Positions 35,467-45,184 of a DNA stretch of 64,000 bases are shown piece after piece (the stretch's first letter is position 1; each line of letters starts with the position of its first letter). Made by a program: the position numbers and the translations under genes. The notes beneath the pieces were generated by a model. That model saw only the letters and a list, made by a program, of their open reading frames with translations, was not told the DNA's origin and did not search any database. The DNA comes from JAHIKV01 sp963733145. Its GTDB lineage: Bacteria; Planctomycetota; Planctomycetia; Pirellulales; Thermoguttaceae. The stretch lies in the NCBI GenBank assembly GCA_963733145.1, contig CAVTCJ010000011.1, positions 150,845 through 214,844 of the forward strand. The letters run 5' to 3'.

Positions 35467-36687
35467 ATGTTCTCTCATACGCGGTGTACACCTATTCCCT
35501 TGCCCAAGGGCTGGCCTGCCTCGGTCAAATCGGCCGTGATCCACACCGTTGCCTTGGCCCAGTACGTTGCCGTTTTCACCCGCAGTTGGGCGGCGGATTG
35601 CCCGATCGCCCGCGTCCGGCTGAAAGCGAAGCTCGACCGGGCAAACCAGGAAATCGCCAACCTGCGAGAACAAATGCGCATCAAGGACGCCCGCATGGCT
35701 TCGATCCCGCCGCATCGACGGCCGCAGTATCCGCCCACCGAACGCATGGCCATATTGGAGCTCAAAACAGCCCGCTGTTGGTCGCTGGAGCAGACGGCAA
35801 ATGCGTTTCTCGTCACCGCCGCTACGATCTCGTCGTGGATGAAGCGATTGGACGAAGACGGCCCCGATGCCCTGGTGCAACTCAGTCAACCGGTCAACAA
35901 GTTCCCGGATTTCGTCCATTACGTTGTTCATCGGCTCAAAACACGCTGTCCGTCAATGGGCAAAGTAAAGATCGCGGAGACATTGGCCCGAGCCGGCTTG
36001 CATTTGGGATCGACAACCGTCGGCCGGATGCTCAAGGAGAAACACCGTCGCCCTCATCCACCGGCGGATGATGCCGAAGCCGACGGCAAGCGGCGCGTGG
36101 TCACGGCCAAACGACCCAACCACGTGTGGCATGTTGATTTAACCGTGGTGCCGACCGGGGCGGGATTCTGGGTCCCGTGGTCGCCGTTCGCGTTGCTGCA
36201 ACGTTGGCCGTTCTGTCATTGGTTGGCGGTCGCCGAAGACCATTTTTCACGCCGTGCAATGGGTGCCGCCGCCTTCGACAAACAGCCGACCTCAGAACAG
36301 GTGCGGGCATTCTTGGGGCGGACGATGCACTCCGCTAACGCCAAGCCAAAACACCTTGTCTGTGACAAAGGCGTCCAGTTCTGGAACGACGGCTTCAAGC
36401 GTTGGTGCAAACGCAAGAACATCAAGCCGCGTTTCGGCGCGATCGGCAAACACGGTTCCATCGCCGTGGTCGAGCGCTTCATCCTCACGCTGAAAACCCT
36501 GCTCGGCTGTTTGCTGCTGATACCCTATCGCCAAGAAAGGTTCCAACAAGAGCTTTCGGCGATCGTCGAGTGGTACAACGAACACCGCCCGCACGAATAC
36601 CTCGGGGGAAAAACTCCAAACGAAGTCTACTGCGGGTGGTTTCCAGGGCCAGCGCGCACTCTGCGTAGTTTTGGCAATATAGGATAA
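35467..36687 (+). CDS. Integrase-core (DDE) transposase with helix-turn-helix
   Basis: 406 residues from ATG 35467 (AGGGG upstream). The N-terminal coiled coil (RANQEIANLREQMRIKDARM) is followed by a helix-turn-helix (WSLEQTANAFLVTAATISSW). The rve catalytic core shows the triad: Asp in HVWHVDLTVV, Asp in HLVCDKGVQF and Glu in IAVVERFILT, and ends EWYNEHRPHEYLGGKTPNEV. All key residues are present, so it may be active. Inverted ends could not be defined. It sits directly upstream of an ISAs1 element. Confidence 0.85.
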   Translation: MFSHTRCTPIPLPKGWPASVKSAVIHTVALAQYVAVFTRSWAADCPIARVRLKAKLDRANQEIANLREQMRIKDARMASIPPHRRPQYPPTERMAILELKTARCWSLEQTANAFLVTAATISSWMKRLDEDGPDALVQLSQPVNKFPDFVHYVVHRLKTRCPSMGKVKIAETLARAGLHLGSTTVGRMLKEKHRRPHPPADDAEADGKRRVVTAKRPNHVWHVDLTVVPTGAGFWVPWSPFALLQRWPFCHWLAVAEDHFSRRAMGAAAFDKQPTSEQVRAFLGRTMHSANAKPKHLVCDKGVQFWNDGFKRWCKRKNIKPRFGAIGKHGSIAVVERFILTLKTLLGCLLLIPYRQERFQQELSAIVEWYNEHRPHEYLGGKTPNEVYCGWFPGPARTLRSFGNIG

Positions 36688-36689
36688 CT

Positions 36690-37945
36690 GCGCCTGCGCG
36701 TGTAATGTGGTAGACCATCATCGTTGTGTTTCCGTTTTCGATTGGACGAACAAGGAGGCAAGCGATGGTGGCTACGGTGCGAATGAATGTGCAGGAGGTA
36801 TTGCGGCATTTCCAACAGTTGGAAGACCCACGGTCGTCGGTGAACTTGCTGCATCCGCTCGACAGTGTGGTGGTAATAGCGATCATGGCGGTACTCGCCG
36901 GAGCCAATGGACCAACGGCCATCGCCAAGTGGGCCAACATGAAGGCCGAGGTCTTGTTGAAGTTGTTGAACCTCCCGCATGGCATTCCCCGAAAAGATGT
37001 CTTCCGACGTGTGTTGGCCACCTTGAAGCCGGACGCCTTTCAAGCCTGTTTCACCATGTGGCTGACGGCGCTGCGTGCCGCAGCCGCAGGGGCCACGGGC
37101 ATCGAGCGACCGACGCTGGCCATCGATGGTAAGACATTGCGGCGAAGTCACGACCACCGCCGAAATCTGGGGGCGTTGCACTCTGTCAGTGTTTGGGCAA
37201 GTGAGTTTGGTCTGACTCTGGCACAAGTGGCAACGGACGAGAAATCCAATGAAATCACGGCCATTCCCACCCTTCTGTCGCTCGTCGACATCCACGGGGC
37301 CATCATCACCATCGACGCGATGGGGACACAAGCAGCCATTGCAGAGAAGATCATTGACGGCGGAGGGGACTACATCCTGGCACTGAAGGGAAACCAGGGA
37401 ACATTGCACGACGCGACAATCGACTACATCCATGAACAGGTGAAGACGGACTTTCGCGGGATCGGCGCGCGTCGTTGCGACACTGTGGAAAAAAAGCACG
37501 GCCGCATCGAGAGACGAACCTATATCCAGATGCCCGCGCCCAAGAGCCTGCCCGGGTTCAAACGCTGGAGGGGACTGCTCTCGATTGGGATCGCGTTTCT
37601 CTGGTGCATCCGCGACGGAAAAGAGACCGCCGAAGTGCGCTATTTCATCAGCAGCCTGCCGGTCAAGGTGAAGCAGTTTGCCCACGCGGTTCGTAGTCAC
37701 TGGGGCATCGAGAATAGTTGTCATTGGTGCCTTGATGTCACGTATCGCGAGGATGAGTCGCGTATACGCGATGAGCATCTCCGCGAGAACTTCGCTTGGT
37801 TAAACCGCCTCACGCTATCCCTGCTGAAGCAGCATCCCGAGAAAGACAGCGTGGCCATGAAACGCCGCGCTTGTGGTTGGAACGACAACTACATGCTCCA
37901 AGTCCTTACAGGAACAACCAGTTAGTACGCGCTGGCCCTGGGGTG
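36690..37945 (+). mobile_element. ISAs1-family insertion sequence
   Basis: The left end GCGCCTGCGCGTGTAA and the inverse of the right end, GGGCCAGCGCGTACTAA, match imperfectly. Between them is one intact transposase gene. Target duplications were not identified. Confidence 0.6.
36765..37925 (+). CDS. ISAs1 family transposase
   Basis: 386 residues from ATG 36765, which has AAGGAGG eight bases upstream. ISAs1 signatures: HFQQLEDPRSSVNLLHPL, VLAGANGPTAIAKWAN, the catalytic Asp in TLAIDGKTLRRSHD, the second Asp in IITIDAMGTQ, GGDYILALKGNQGTLH and the Glu region in SHWGIENSCHWCLDVTYRED. Full length and uninterrupted, so probably functional. Confidence 0.9.
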   Translation: MVATVRMNVQEVLRHFQQLEDPRSSVNLLHPLDSVVVIAIMAVLAGANGPTAIAKWANMKAEVLLKLLNLPHGIPRKDVFRRVLATLKPDAFQACFTMWLTALRAAAAGATGIERPTLAIDGKTLRRSHDHRRNLGALHSVSVWASEFGLTLAQVATDEKSNEITAIPTLLSLVDIHGAIITIDAMGTQAAIAEKIIDGGGDYILALKGNQGTLHDATIDYIHEQVKTDFRGIGARRCDTVEKKHGRIERRTYIQMPAPKSLPGFKRWRGLLSIGIAFLWCIRDGKETAEVRYFISSLPVKVKQFAHAVRSHWGIENSCHWCLDVTYREDESRIRDEHLRENFAWLNRLTLSLLKQHPEKDSVAMKRRACGWNDNYMLQVLTGTTS

Positions 37946-37952
37946 GTTTCCC

Positions 37953-38123
37953 GCCAACCGCAAGCCGCGTTACGAGCCGCGTTCGCGCTGGCCGCGCGGC
38001 TCACCTTGCGCCAAGCCGTGGGCACTTGTGCGCGGCAGCCCCGGCGCGAAACTGACATTGGAGGTCGGTTTCCATAAGGGTCGCAAGCACTTGCCAATCG
38101 TCACACTGCGGTGCGCCGCTTGA
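37953..38123 (+). pseudogene. Decayed gene 3' end, copy A
   Basis: 57 codons, beginning ANRKPRYEPRSRWPRG and ending in TGA after LPIVTLRCAA. It is homologous without gaps to copy B (38351-38521). It directly follows the ISAs1 right end, which has removed or replaced the upstream part. Family not recognised; a transposase C-terminus is possible. Confidence 0.55.
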
Positions 38124-38350
38124 GCAGCGAAAGGGCCGCTCTATCGACCGTCACGCTGCCGGTGCGCGCGCTATGACGCGAGCGCGGTCACAACCTTACC
38201 GAATTATCAAAGACCAAACCGGTTCTCAACGCCACTCGCTGTGACGCTGCCGGAAAATCGCTTGTTCACGCCCCTCTTTTTCCGCCATTACGTGGGGGAC
38301 AGTCGCTCCTCTGATCGGTTCTATTATCTCCCTGGACCAGGACACATCCC

Positions 38351-38521
38351 GCCAATCGTAAGCCACGATTTGAGGTTCGTTCGCGCTGGCCGCGGGGCTC
38401 GCCTTGTGCCAAACCCTGGGCACTTGTTCGCGGCAAACCTGGTGCCAAGCTGACGTTGGAGGTCAGCTTCCACAAGGGCCGCCGGCATTTGCCAATCATC
38501 AAGCTCAAGCGGGCGGCCTGA
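38351..38521 (+). pseudogene. Decayed gene 3' end, copy B
   Basis: 57 codons, beginning ANRKPRFEVRSRWPRG, with GAKLTLEVSFHKGRRHLPII before the TGA. Differences from copy A fall at codon positions 1/2/3 as 6/6/27, the mark of past selection on protein. Homology continues some 50 bases beyond the stop. Upstream of the ANRKP point the copies differ. Confidence 0.55.
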
Positions 38522-38680
38522 GCAGCGCAACGGTCATTCCATCAACCGTCGCGCTGCCGGTGGCGCAGGCGCCAGCCGGTCAACTCGCTTTTAGTGCAAA
38601 TTTTCAAAGAACGAATCGGCTGTCAGCCGCACTACGCAAAACACACTCGGAAATCGTCTCCTTCAACGCCATTTGTCTCA

Positions 38681-38977
38681 CTATTCCTCGGGGTTTGTTT
38701 CCCCGTCACGTCGGTTGTCAAGTTTCCCTGGATCGGCACATCCCCCCTGGTTTTTATCCGAGTAGAGCAGACGAAGGACTAATCTAACGCCCAGCGCAAT
38801 CGCCGTAAGGCCCGCGAAGAGAAGCGGCCCCACATACAATCTCGGTACGGCACACAAGATCGTAAGCAGCACGCATGCCATCAATACAAGCATGTCTCTT
38901 ATCACCGAAGATCGCGTCTTCCGATCCAATTGCGGCCGCCTCCGTGTTAGCGCAGCGTTAAGTCTATAGCACAACAC
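38681..38977 (-). CDS. Small membrane protein after RHS cassette 1 (candidate immunity protein)
   Basis: 98 residues, start GTG 38977 or internal ATG 38893. Two adjacent membrane helices: MLVLMACVLLTILCAVPRLY and VGPLLFAGLTAIALGVRLVL, with short charged ends. No family recognised. It begins 68 bases after the stop of RHS cassette 1 on the same strand. Since the other two RHS tips are also followed by a small membrane protein, an immunity role is inferred from layout only. Confidence 0.5.
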   Translation of the reverse strand: MLCYRLNAALTRRRPQLDRKTRSSVIRDMLVLMACVLLTILCAVPRLYVGPLLFAGLTAIALGVRLVLRLLYSDKNQGGCADPGKLDNRRDGETNPEE

Positions 38978-39045
38978 AAGCCACGTTCATAGTCTTCTTC
39001 AATTTGCGAGGGCATCCAAGAACAGTGCCAGGCGGAGAAGGACTT

Positions 39046-40985
39046 CTACCTCGGAAGCGGAGTTCCGGGAATGTCGTCACCGTTTCCTCTAGCTTGCTCC
39101 GCCTTTCTTGCGATTGCATCGCACTTATCAACAAGCTTGAGGTAGCAGGACAATAACATGTTATCGTTTGGCGGGGGTTCCATGTCTTTTGGACACTTTC
39201 CAGCGGTGGCAGTGACACTTTTCCCGCTCACCTTCCCCGTGACCGAACCATCAGGGTGAAGCTCTAGGTTGCACGTTCCCGAGCAAGTTACTGACGTGGT
39301 TGGAATCTTCCAGTCCGGCAATGGGACCGATTTGCCTTTACATGGCCAGCAGTCCATAGTGATACTCTCTGTGAGTTCGCGCGGTCCCCCGAAAGGCCCC
39401 GGAAGCGGGACTGGTCCCGGCGGTGATGCTGGTGGAGGCGGGGTTTCCTCGCAAGACGCACAACAGCCAACGTAGGCTAGGGTGCAAGCAGCAAAGCCCA
39501 CTCCCGTCTCCCCAATAGCCGCTGCACAGAAAATATATGCCAGCGTGCATCGGAATTTGCATGCATCAACACTCTGCTGGTCCGTTCCGCTCGGATCGAC
39601 GTACCTCGTTGGCGAGTTACGGACGTAGCGGTAGAGGTTCATTCCGCCTTGATAACCTATTGGATCCCTGCTATCGAAAGTAGAGAGACACGTTACGTAT
39701 TCGCGTGCTCGCACTTGATAGTTACCCGTTTCTGCATCATACCAGTATCCGCAGTAGAGGATGCCGTCGGCGGTTGGGGCGGTGGGGTTCGTCCAGTCGG
39801 GATCGTAAACTGTGTGCGTGCCGTAGGCGTTGTAGACGTAACGCTTCACGACCAAGCCGGTCGCGGAATCGACAACCGCCGTCGTGTTGTGGTTGGCGTC
39901 GGAGAGGTAGTAGCGGAGCAGGTCGCCCTGGTCGGCATAGTCGCCGTCGCCGTTGGCGTCGTGACGCCAGACGATCGGCGAATCGATGTAGTCGGGCGAA
40001 AACACGTGCTGATTCGCCGAAATCGTCGCCCCCTGGCCGTCGACAAATCGCTCCTCCAACAATTGCCACTGGTTGTTGTAGAAGTAGTGGGCGTGGGAGG
40101 CGGAGAGGACTTTTTCGATGCGGCGATTCGCGGCGTCGAACTCATAAGTGGCTATCAGGACGTCGTCCGTGCCCGGCTCGAATGTGCCGTCGCCGTCGTC
40201 CTCGTAGACCGCCACCAGCCGGTTCCAGGCGTCGCGGACGTAGTGCAGGCCGGTGGTCTCGTCGCCGGATTTCGGACCGTAAATCATGTTGCCCGCCGCG
40301 TCGTACTCGGGCGTAACCCAGCCGCCGGTGATGGACTCGATCTCGTTGGCCCCGTTGGTGGAACGGGACTGCGAAGCGCCGTCGTCGTCGAACGCCGTGA
40401 AATTGCCCTGCCCGTCGAGGGTCCAAGTCTGGTCGTAATCGTCGGCCCGCTCGGATGAGACGAGGCGATCGAGATTGTCATATTCGTAGACTTCATCGAA
40501 GGCGGCGTGCAACTCGTTCGATTTGCTCACCCGATTGCCCGCGCGATCGTATTCATAAGAATAGTGGTCGAGCACCACGTCGGGGTCTGCGCCGTAGTCG
40601 GTCCAGATTTGATCCAGCACCCGGCCGAAGCGGTCCAGCGCGGCGAAATCGTTCTCGGCGTAGTCCAGCTTCACCTTGATGTCCTCGTAATCCTCGACGA
40701 CGACCCGGCCCGCGCCCAGGTATTTGTATGAGGCGTAGGTGTCGGTGCCGTCGCCGATTGTGGCCAGCCGGGACATGATGTCGTCGATCGCGCCCGCCGT
40801 GCCGTAGCCGTGCTCGATCGCCTGCCCGGCGGGATAAGTCACTTCCGCCAGCCGGACGTACTTCGCCGTGCTGCCGGATGCCCCGTCCTCATAGGTGTAT
40901 TGTACGGCGGGCGTGTTTTGCGTGTCAACCGCGCCGTCGTGGGATTGCCACTCCTCGATGAGGTTGCCCCAACCGTTATAGGCGA
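39046..40985 (-). CDS. RHS core cassette 1 with Cys-rich tip (orphan, no clear start)
   Basis: An RHS C-terminal unit. Upstream it begins exactly at a REP element: in-frame TGA lies in the REP, then AYNGWGNLIEEW. It runs through TYPAGQAIEHGYGTAGAIDD, YEYDRAGNRVSKSNELHAAF, RDAWNRLVAVYEDDGDG and ends the core at NLYRYVRNSPTRYVDPSG. The tip of about 170 residues is unique: a hydrophobic Cys-rich stretch (TLAYIFCAAAIGETG, CTLAYVGCCASC), a Pro linker and MDCWPCKGKSVPLPDW, CSGTCNLELHPDGSV. No ATG start is present (GTG at 40842 is internal), so it is likely silent unless recombined onto a full-length gene. No toxin domain recognised. Confidence 0.75.
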
Positions 40986-40986
40986 G

Positions 40987-41182
40987 TCAATTAAAGACTC
41001 CCGACCCCTTTAATCTTAATCTGATAGGTGTATTGTACGGCGGGCGTGTTTTGCGTGTCAACCGCGCCGTCGTGGGATTGATACTCCTTGACGAGGTTGC
41101 CCCAACTGTCGTAGGCGTATCAATTAAAGACTCCCGACCCCTTTATTCTGTCAAGAACAAAGACTCCCGACCCCTTTATTCT
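40987..41182. repeat. REP elements 1-3 with a duplicated RHS fragment
   Basis: REP core ATTAAAGACTCCCGACC then CCTTTA at 40987-41014, 41121-41150 and 41151-41182, all in one orientation. Between the first two lies a fragment of RHS coding DNA (41022-41120) also found at 44155-44258. Confidence 0.85.
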
Positions 41183-41211
41183 TGCTTGTGCGCCAAGCGG
41201 CAACATGGCTC

Positions 41212-41517
41212 TTATCGAGGAGGAGCCTTTTCGCGCTGAAGTTCCATCTCTTTTTGACGTTCCTCTACATCACGAACATACATGGTCAATATGCGATAGC
41301 CTTCGTGGCTTTTCAGGAAACCCTGTAGCTCTTTGAGGTATGACTCTTGGCCTACGTTCTTTTGGCTCGCAAACCCACAATGAAATTCGCCGAGCAAGCG
41401 TACTGCTGCTTGGTCCCGTGCTTCCTGTAAAGCGTTGCGTTGTGAGGAGAGCAACCAAAGTACCAAAGTGAACAACCACACTAACAGCATACCAAAACAG
41501 AGGATTTTCATTTGCAT
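41212..41517 (-). CDS. Small membrane-anchored protein after RHS cassette 2 (candidate immunity protein)
   Basis: About 101 residues from ATG 41517. One N-terminal membrane helix (ILCFGMLLVWLFTLVLWLLS) is followed by a charged, helical soluble part (YLKELQGFLKSHEGYRI, DVEERQKEMELQREK). It starts 80 bases after the cassette 2 stop on the same strand and ends next to REP 3. No family recognised; immunity role inferred from position. Confidence 0.5.
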   Translation of the reverse strand: MQMKILCFGMLLVWLFTLVLWLLSSQRNALQEARDQAAVRLLGEFHCGFASQKNVGQESYLKELQGFLKSHEGYRILTMYVRDVEERQKEMELQREKAPPR

Positions 41518-41596
41518 GGCAATTACCACTATTTGGTTGGCTCCCCATGTTCCATAGGTATTCTAATGTTAAGACAAACTTCTTGCTTTTACGACG

Positions 41597-43156
41597 CTAC
41601 GGTCTGGGGTGTTCGTAAGGAGTTTTAGGATATGGAGTTATTCGGGCCTTGATCCGACAATCGCTAATCACCGTTATTACGAAATCAGTGCAGTCACGCC
41701 ATCCCGCTGAATACGATCCGGGGTTGGCGGTATGTGCCGCTATTCCCTTTCGGACACAATCCTCAAACACCTGGACGTTGTAATCATGGTCGTCGAGCAC
41801 AATCGGTGTGCAAACAGAATACGGCTGACCACTCGGCACCTTGCTAGGGTCTTTTTCAGGATAGATGTTCAAGTCATCCGGCCGAATCTCGGCATCCCCA
41901 AAGCATCGCAGCTTTTCCTCACACCTGCCATAGCCTTTTCCATCGACAGCAATGAAGTCGTGCGAACTAATCCATCCCCATATCCACCCTCCCTTGATAT
42001 AGCCCTTGCATTCCTTCACAGTGGTTGTAACGTCCTTTAGGCCGCTCGGGTCCGTTCGACTGGTTGGGTCGTCGCCACAGTAGGCGTAGAGGTTCATTCC
42101 ACCTTTAGTTCCGATTGGATCTCTTCTTATCCACGTCGCCAGGGCCGTGTTGTAGAAACGGTTGCGGGCGAGATAATTCCCGGTTTCGGCGTCGCGCCAG
42201 TAGCCGCTGTACATGATGCCGTCGGCGGTGGGAGCGGCGGGGTTCGACCAGTTCGCGTCGTAAACCGTGTGGGAGCCGTAGGCGTTGTAGACGTAACGGT
42301 TTACGACCAAGCCGGTCGCGGAATCGACCACCGCAGTCGTGTTGTGGTTGGCGTCGGAGAGGTAGTAGCGGAGCAGGTCGCCCTGGTCGCCGTAGTCGCC
42401 GTCGCCGTTGGCGTCGTGACGCCAGACGATCGGCGAGTCGATGTAGTCGGGCGAAAAGACATGCTGGTTGGCCGAGAGCATCGCCCCCTGGCCGTCCACA
42501 AAGCGCTCTTCCAGAAGCTGCCAATCGTGGTTGTAGAAGTAGTGGGCATGGGAGGCGGCCAGAACTTTTTCGATGCGGCGATTCGCGGCGTCGAACTCAT
42601 ACGCGGCAATCAGGGCGTCGTCCGTGCCCGGCTCGAACACGCCGTCGCCGTCGTCCTCGTACACGGCCACCAGCCGGTTCCAGGCATCACGGACAAAATG
42701 CAGGCCGGTCGTCTCGTCGCCCGACTTCGGGCCGTAGATCATGTTGCCCGCCGCGTCGTACTCGGGCGTGACCCAGCCGCCGGTGATGGACTCAATCTCG
42801 TTGGCCCCGTTGGTGGACCGGGACTGCGAATCGCCGTCGTCGTCGAACGCCGTGAAATTGCCCTGCCCGTCGAGCGTCCAGGTCTGGTCGTAGTCGTCGG
42901 CCCGCTCGGAGGAGACGAGGCGGTCGAGGGCGTCATATTCGTAGACTTCGTCGAAGGCGGCGTGCAGTTCGTTGGACTTGCTCACCCGATTGCCCGCGCG
43001 ATCGTACTCGTATGTATAATGATCGCGAATCACGTCCGGGTCTGCGCCGTAGTCGGTCCAGATTTGATCCAGCACCCGGCCGAAGCGGTCGAGCGCGGCG
43101 AAATCGTTCTCGGCGTAGTCCAGCTTCACCGCGATGTCCTCGTAATCCTCGACCAT
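41597..43156 (-). CDS. RHS core cassette 2 with distinct tip
   Basis: 519 codons. It opens at ATG 43156 (MVEDYEDIAVKLDYAENDFA), 6 bases after REP 4, with an in-frame TAG just upstream and no ribosome site. The RHS core is nearly identical to the other two (RDAWNRLVAVYEDDGDGVFE, NRFYNTALATWIRRDPIG, MNLYAYCGDDPTSRTDPSG). The tip of about 155 residues is different: WIWGWISSHDFIAVDGKGYG, CEEKLRCFGDAEIRPDDLNI, and SYSAGWRDCTDFVITVISDC. The last stretch weakly recalls papain-like or NlpC/P60-type Cys motifs, but I would not name an activity. Uninterrupted frame. Confidence 0.78.
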   Translation of the reverse strand: MVEDYEDIAVKLDYAENDFAALDRFGRVLDQIWTDYGADPDVIRDHYTYEYDRAGNRVSKSNELHAAFDEVYEYDALDRLVSSERADDYDQTWTLDGQGNFTAFDDDGDSQSRSTNGANEIESITGGWVTPEYDAAGNMIYGPKSGDETTGLHFVRDAWNRLVAVYEDDGDGVFEPGTDDALIAAYEFDAANRRIEKVLAASHAHYFYNHDWQLLEERFVDGQGAMLSANQHVFSPDYIDSPIVWRHDANGDGDYGDQGDLLRYYLSDANHNTTAVVDSATGLVVNRYVYNAYGSHTVYDANWSNPAAPTADGIMYSGYWRDAETGNYLARNRFYNTALATWIRRDPIGTKGGMNLYAYCGDDPTSRTDPSGLKDVTTTVKECKGYIKGGWIWGWISSHDFIAVDGKGYGRCEEKLRCFGDAEIRPDDLNIYPEKDPSKVPSGQPYSVCTPIVLDDHDYNVQVFEDCVRKGIAAHTANPGSYSAGWRDCTDFVITVISDCRIKARITPYPKTPYEHPRP

Positions 43157-43161
43157 CTACC

Positions 43162-44410
43162 CAATTAAAGACTCCCGACCCCTTTATTCTTTCGACCCCT
43201 TTATTCTTTCGGCGCTTTCCCCGACCCCTTTATTCGTCTCCCGACAATATTAAAGACTCCCGACCCCTTTATTTCTTCTTAATCGTCCCCTTTAATCGTC
43301 CTATAGACGAAGTGCCGGGTAGCGTCCAGTTCGTTGGTCTCGGCAGTCATCCGACAAAATTAAAGACTCCCGACCCCTTTATTCTGGATGCCCCGTCCTC
43401 ATAGGTGTATTGTACGGCGGGCGTGTTTTGCGTGTCAACCGCGCCGTCGTGGGATTGCCACTCCTCAATGAGGTTGCCCCAACTGTCGTAGGCGAATCAA
43501 TTAAAGACTCCCGACCCCTTTATTCGTTCCACCTCCTCGAACGCTTCAAAGTCCCGCTGTTTTCCAAAAATGCGCATTCGCCCCACGGCTCGGTTCAGCA
43601 CGTGGTAGGCATATCCTCCGCTGGAAACTCGTAATCGTCGTGGCATGGACGGAGATTATCAATATCCTTCGCTTTTGTCAAGAACAAAGACTCCCGACCC
43701 CTTTATTCTTCCAGCACCCGGCCGAAGCGGTCCAGCGCGGCGAAATCGTTCTCGGCGTAGTCCAGCTTCACCTCGATGTCCTCGTAATCCTCGACCATCT
43801 ACCCAATTAAAGACTCCCGACCCCTTTATTCTTTCGACGACGACCCGGCCCGCGCCAGGTATTTGTATGAGGCGTAGGTGTCGGTGCCGTCGCCGATGGT
43901 GGCCAGCCGGGACATGATGTCGTCGATGGCGCCCGCCGTGCCGTAGCCGTACTCGATGGCCTGCCCGGCGGGATAAGTCACTTCCGCCAGCCGGACGTAC
44001 TTCGCCGTGCTGCCGGATGCCCCGTCCTCATAGCTGTATTGTACGGCGGGCGTGTTTTGCGTGTCAACCGCGCCGTCGTGGGATTGCCACTCCTCGATGA
44101 GGTTGCCCCAACCGTTATAGGCGAGTCAATTAAAGACTCCCGACCCCTTTAATCTGATAGGTGTATTGTACGGCGGGCGTGTTTTGCGTGTCAACCGCGC
44201 CGTCGTGGGATTGATACTCCTTGACGAGGTTGCCCCAACTGTCGTAGGCGTATCAATTAAAGACTCCCGACCCCTTTATTCTGTCCCTTTATTCTGTCAA
44301 GAACAAAGACTCCCGACCCCTTTATTCCGACCTCGATGAGGTTGCCCCAGGAGTCGTAGACGTATCATTTAAAGACTCCCGACCCCTTTAATCGTCCCTT
44401 TAATCGTCCC
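43162..44410. repeat. REP array (elements 4-13) with scrambled RHS fragments
   Basis: REP copies at 43162, 43248, 43358, 43497, 43678, 43804, 44127, 44254, 44297 and 44366, all in the same orientation, plus several partial ones. Between them are pieces of RHS core DNA: 43393-43496, 43711-43800, 43833-44126, 44155-44253 and 44330-44365, each matching parts of 40616-41125 or 43070-43160. None is a complete gene. Irregular spacing and non-unique spacers exclude a CRISPR array. Confidence 0.85.
43497..43646 (-). pseudogene. N-terminal remnant of a REP-associated tyrosine transposase (RAYT)
   Basis: Starts MPRRLRVSSGGYAYHVLNRA and continues GRMRIFGKQRDFEAFEEV, the standard N-terminus of planctomycete RAYT (Y1, IS200-like HUH) transposases. 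After residue 39 the frame runs into a REP element and ends at the TGA inside it. The HUH histidines and catalytic Tyr are lost, so it is inactive. Its position within an array of REP elements links it to their origin. Confidence 0.85.
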
Positions 44411-44634
44411 CGATAACGCCGTTGACCCCGTGGGCAGTGCCATGCCGGTGGTGCGAATCATCGGGGTGTGCCAAGCCCGTGATAAAGTATGGCGCTCTGT
44501 CGAGGGCTGAACGCCGGATAAGGCAGCGAGGGGCTTTCGGAGCCTCGTATTTACCAGGTTGGCGAGAACAGCCCGACAAGTTTGATCGACAGAGATCGCT
44601 CGTTATGAACGCTTGTATCGAGATCGAAGTCTTT

Positions 44635-44655
44635 AAAAAAGCCGCCTCCGGCGGC
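44635..44655 (-). terminator. Rho-independent terminator after the giant RHS operon
   Basis: On the minus strand GCCGCC, loop GGA, GGCGGC, then six T. It lies 74 bases after the stop of the small membrane gene at 44729, matching the end of a transcript with the giant gene. Confidence 0.65.
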
Positions 44656-44728
44656 CGCGCTATCGGTCTGCGCCGCAATCGTATCTACTCATTCCCACAT
44701 GGCAGCTTTATTCGTCTTCAACGGGTTG

Positions 44729-45184
44729 CTAAACCCAAAACACCTGGTTTGCCACATAAAATACAAAGAGCGTGTAGCAAAGCCACCATATAGTAAAAGC
44801 ACTCATTAAACCAACGTAGGAAACCACCTCAAATACCGTGCATGTTCTGCGACAAAGAAGGACAACCAGTACCGCCGCACCCATAATCGGTCCATACCAT
44901 CCCCATGAGCATCCATCTCTTTGGAATGCCGCAACACCCATCGTCGGATGTTGGGGTTTATCTTCAGACCATCCCCATGAGCATCTGTCCCTGTAGCCTG
45001 CCACATCACCTGACGTCTGATCTCGGAGCTTATCTCGATTAGCAACCGAGGCCCGAAACTCCAAAAAAGCGGCTTCATCGCAAAAGTAGGTCGAGATCGT
45101 TGAACAGCAAAGCACGGATATACCGATGATTGCCGTAATCGGTCTTGCAACCCTGGTGCTAAGCCGTATTACGGGTGCCTCCAT
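44729..45184 (-). CDS. Membrane protein translationally coupled to the giant RHS gene (candidate immunity protein)
   Basis: 151 residues from ATG 45184, which overlaps the TAA of the RHS gene (TAATG). Membrane segments: TAIIGISVLCCSTISTYF, GPIMGAAVLVVLLC and VVSYVGLMSAFTIWWLCYTL continuing to the C-terminus. Between them is a soluble loop with two near-repeats, DRCSWGWSEDKPQHPTMGV and DGCSWGWYGPIMG. No family recognised. Coupling to a variable RHS tip is the classical layout of an immunity gene; function is inferred. Confidence 0.62.
   Translation of the reverse strand: MEAPVIRLSTRVARPITAIIGISVLCCSTISTYFCDEAAFLEFRASVANRDKLRDQTSGDVAGYRDRCSWGWSEDKPQHPTMGVAAFQRDGCSWGWYGPIMGAAVLVVLLCRRTCTVFEVVSYVGLMSAFTIWWLCYTLFVFYVANQVFWV

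Noticed and set aside
43162..44410. CRISPR array
   Set aside because: The repeated unit has irregular spacing and the spacers are duplicated RHS coding fragments; no cas genes are near. It is a REP array.
44422..44793. 123-residue plus-strand reading frame
   Set aside because: It crosses the terminator hairpin and the coupled membrane gene and shows no recognisable domain.
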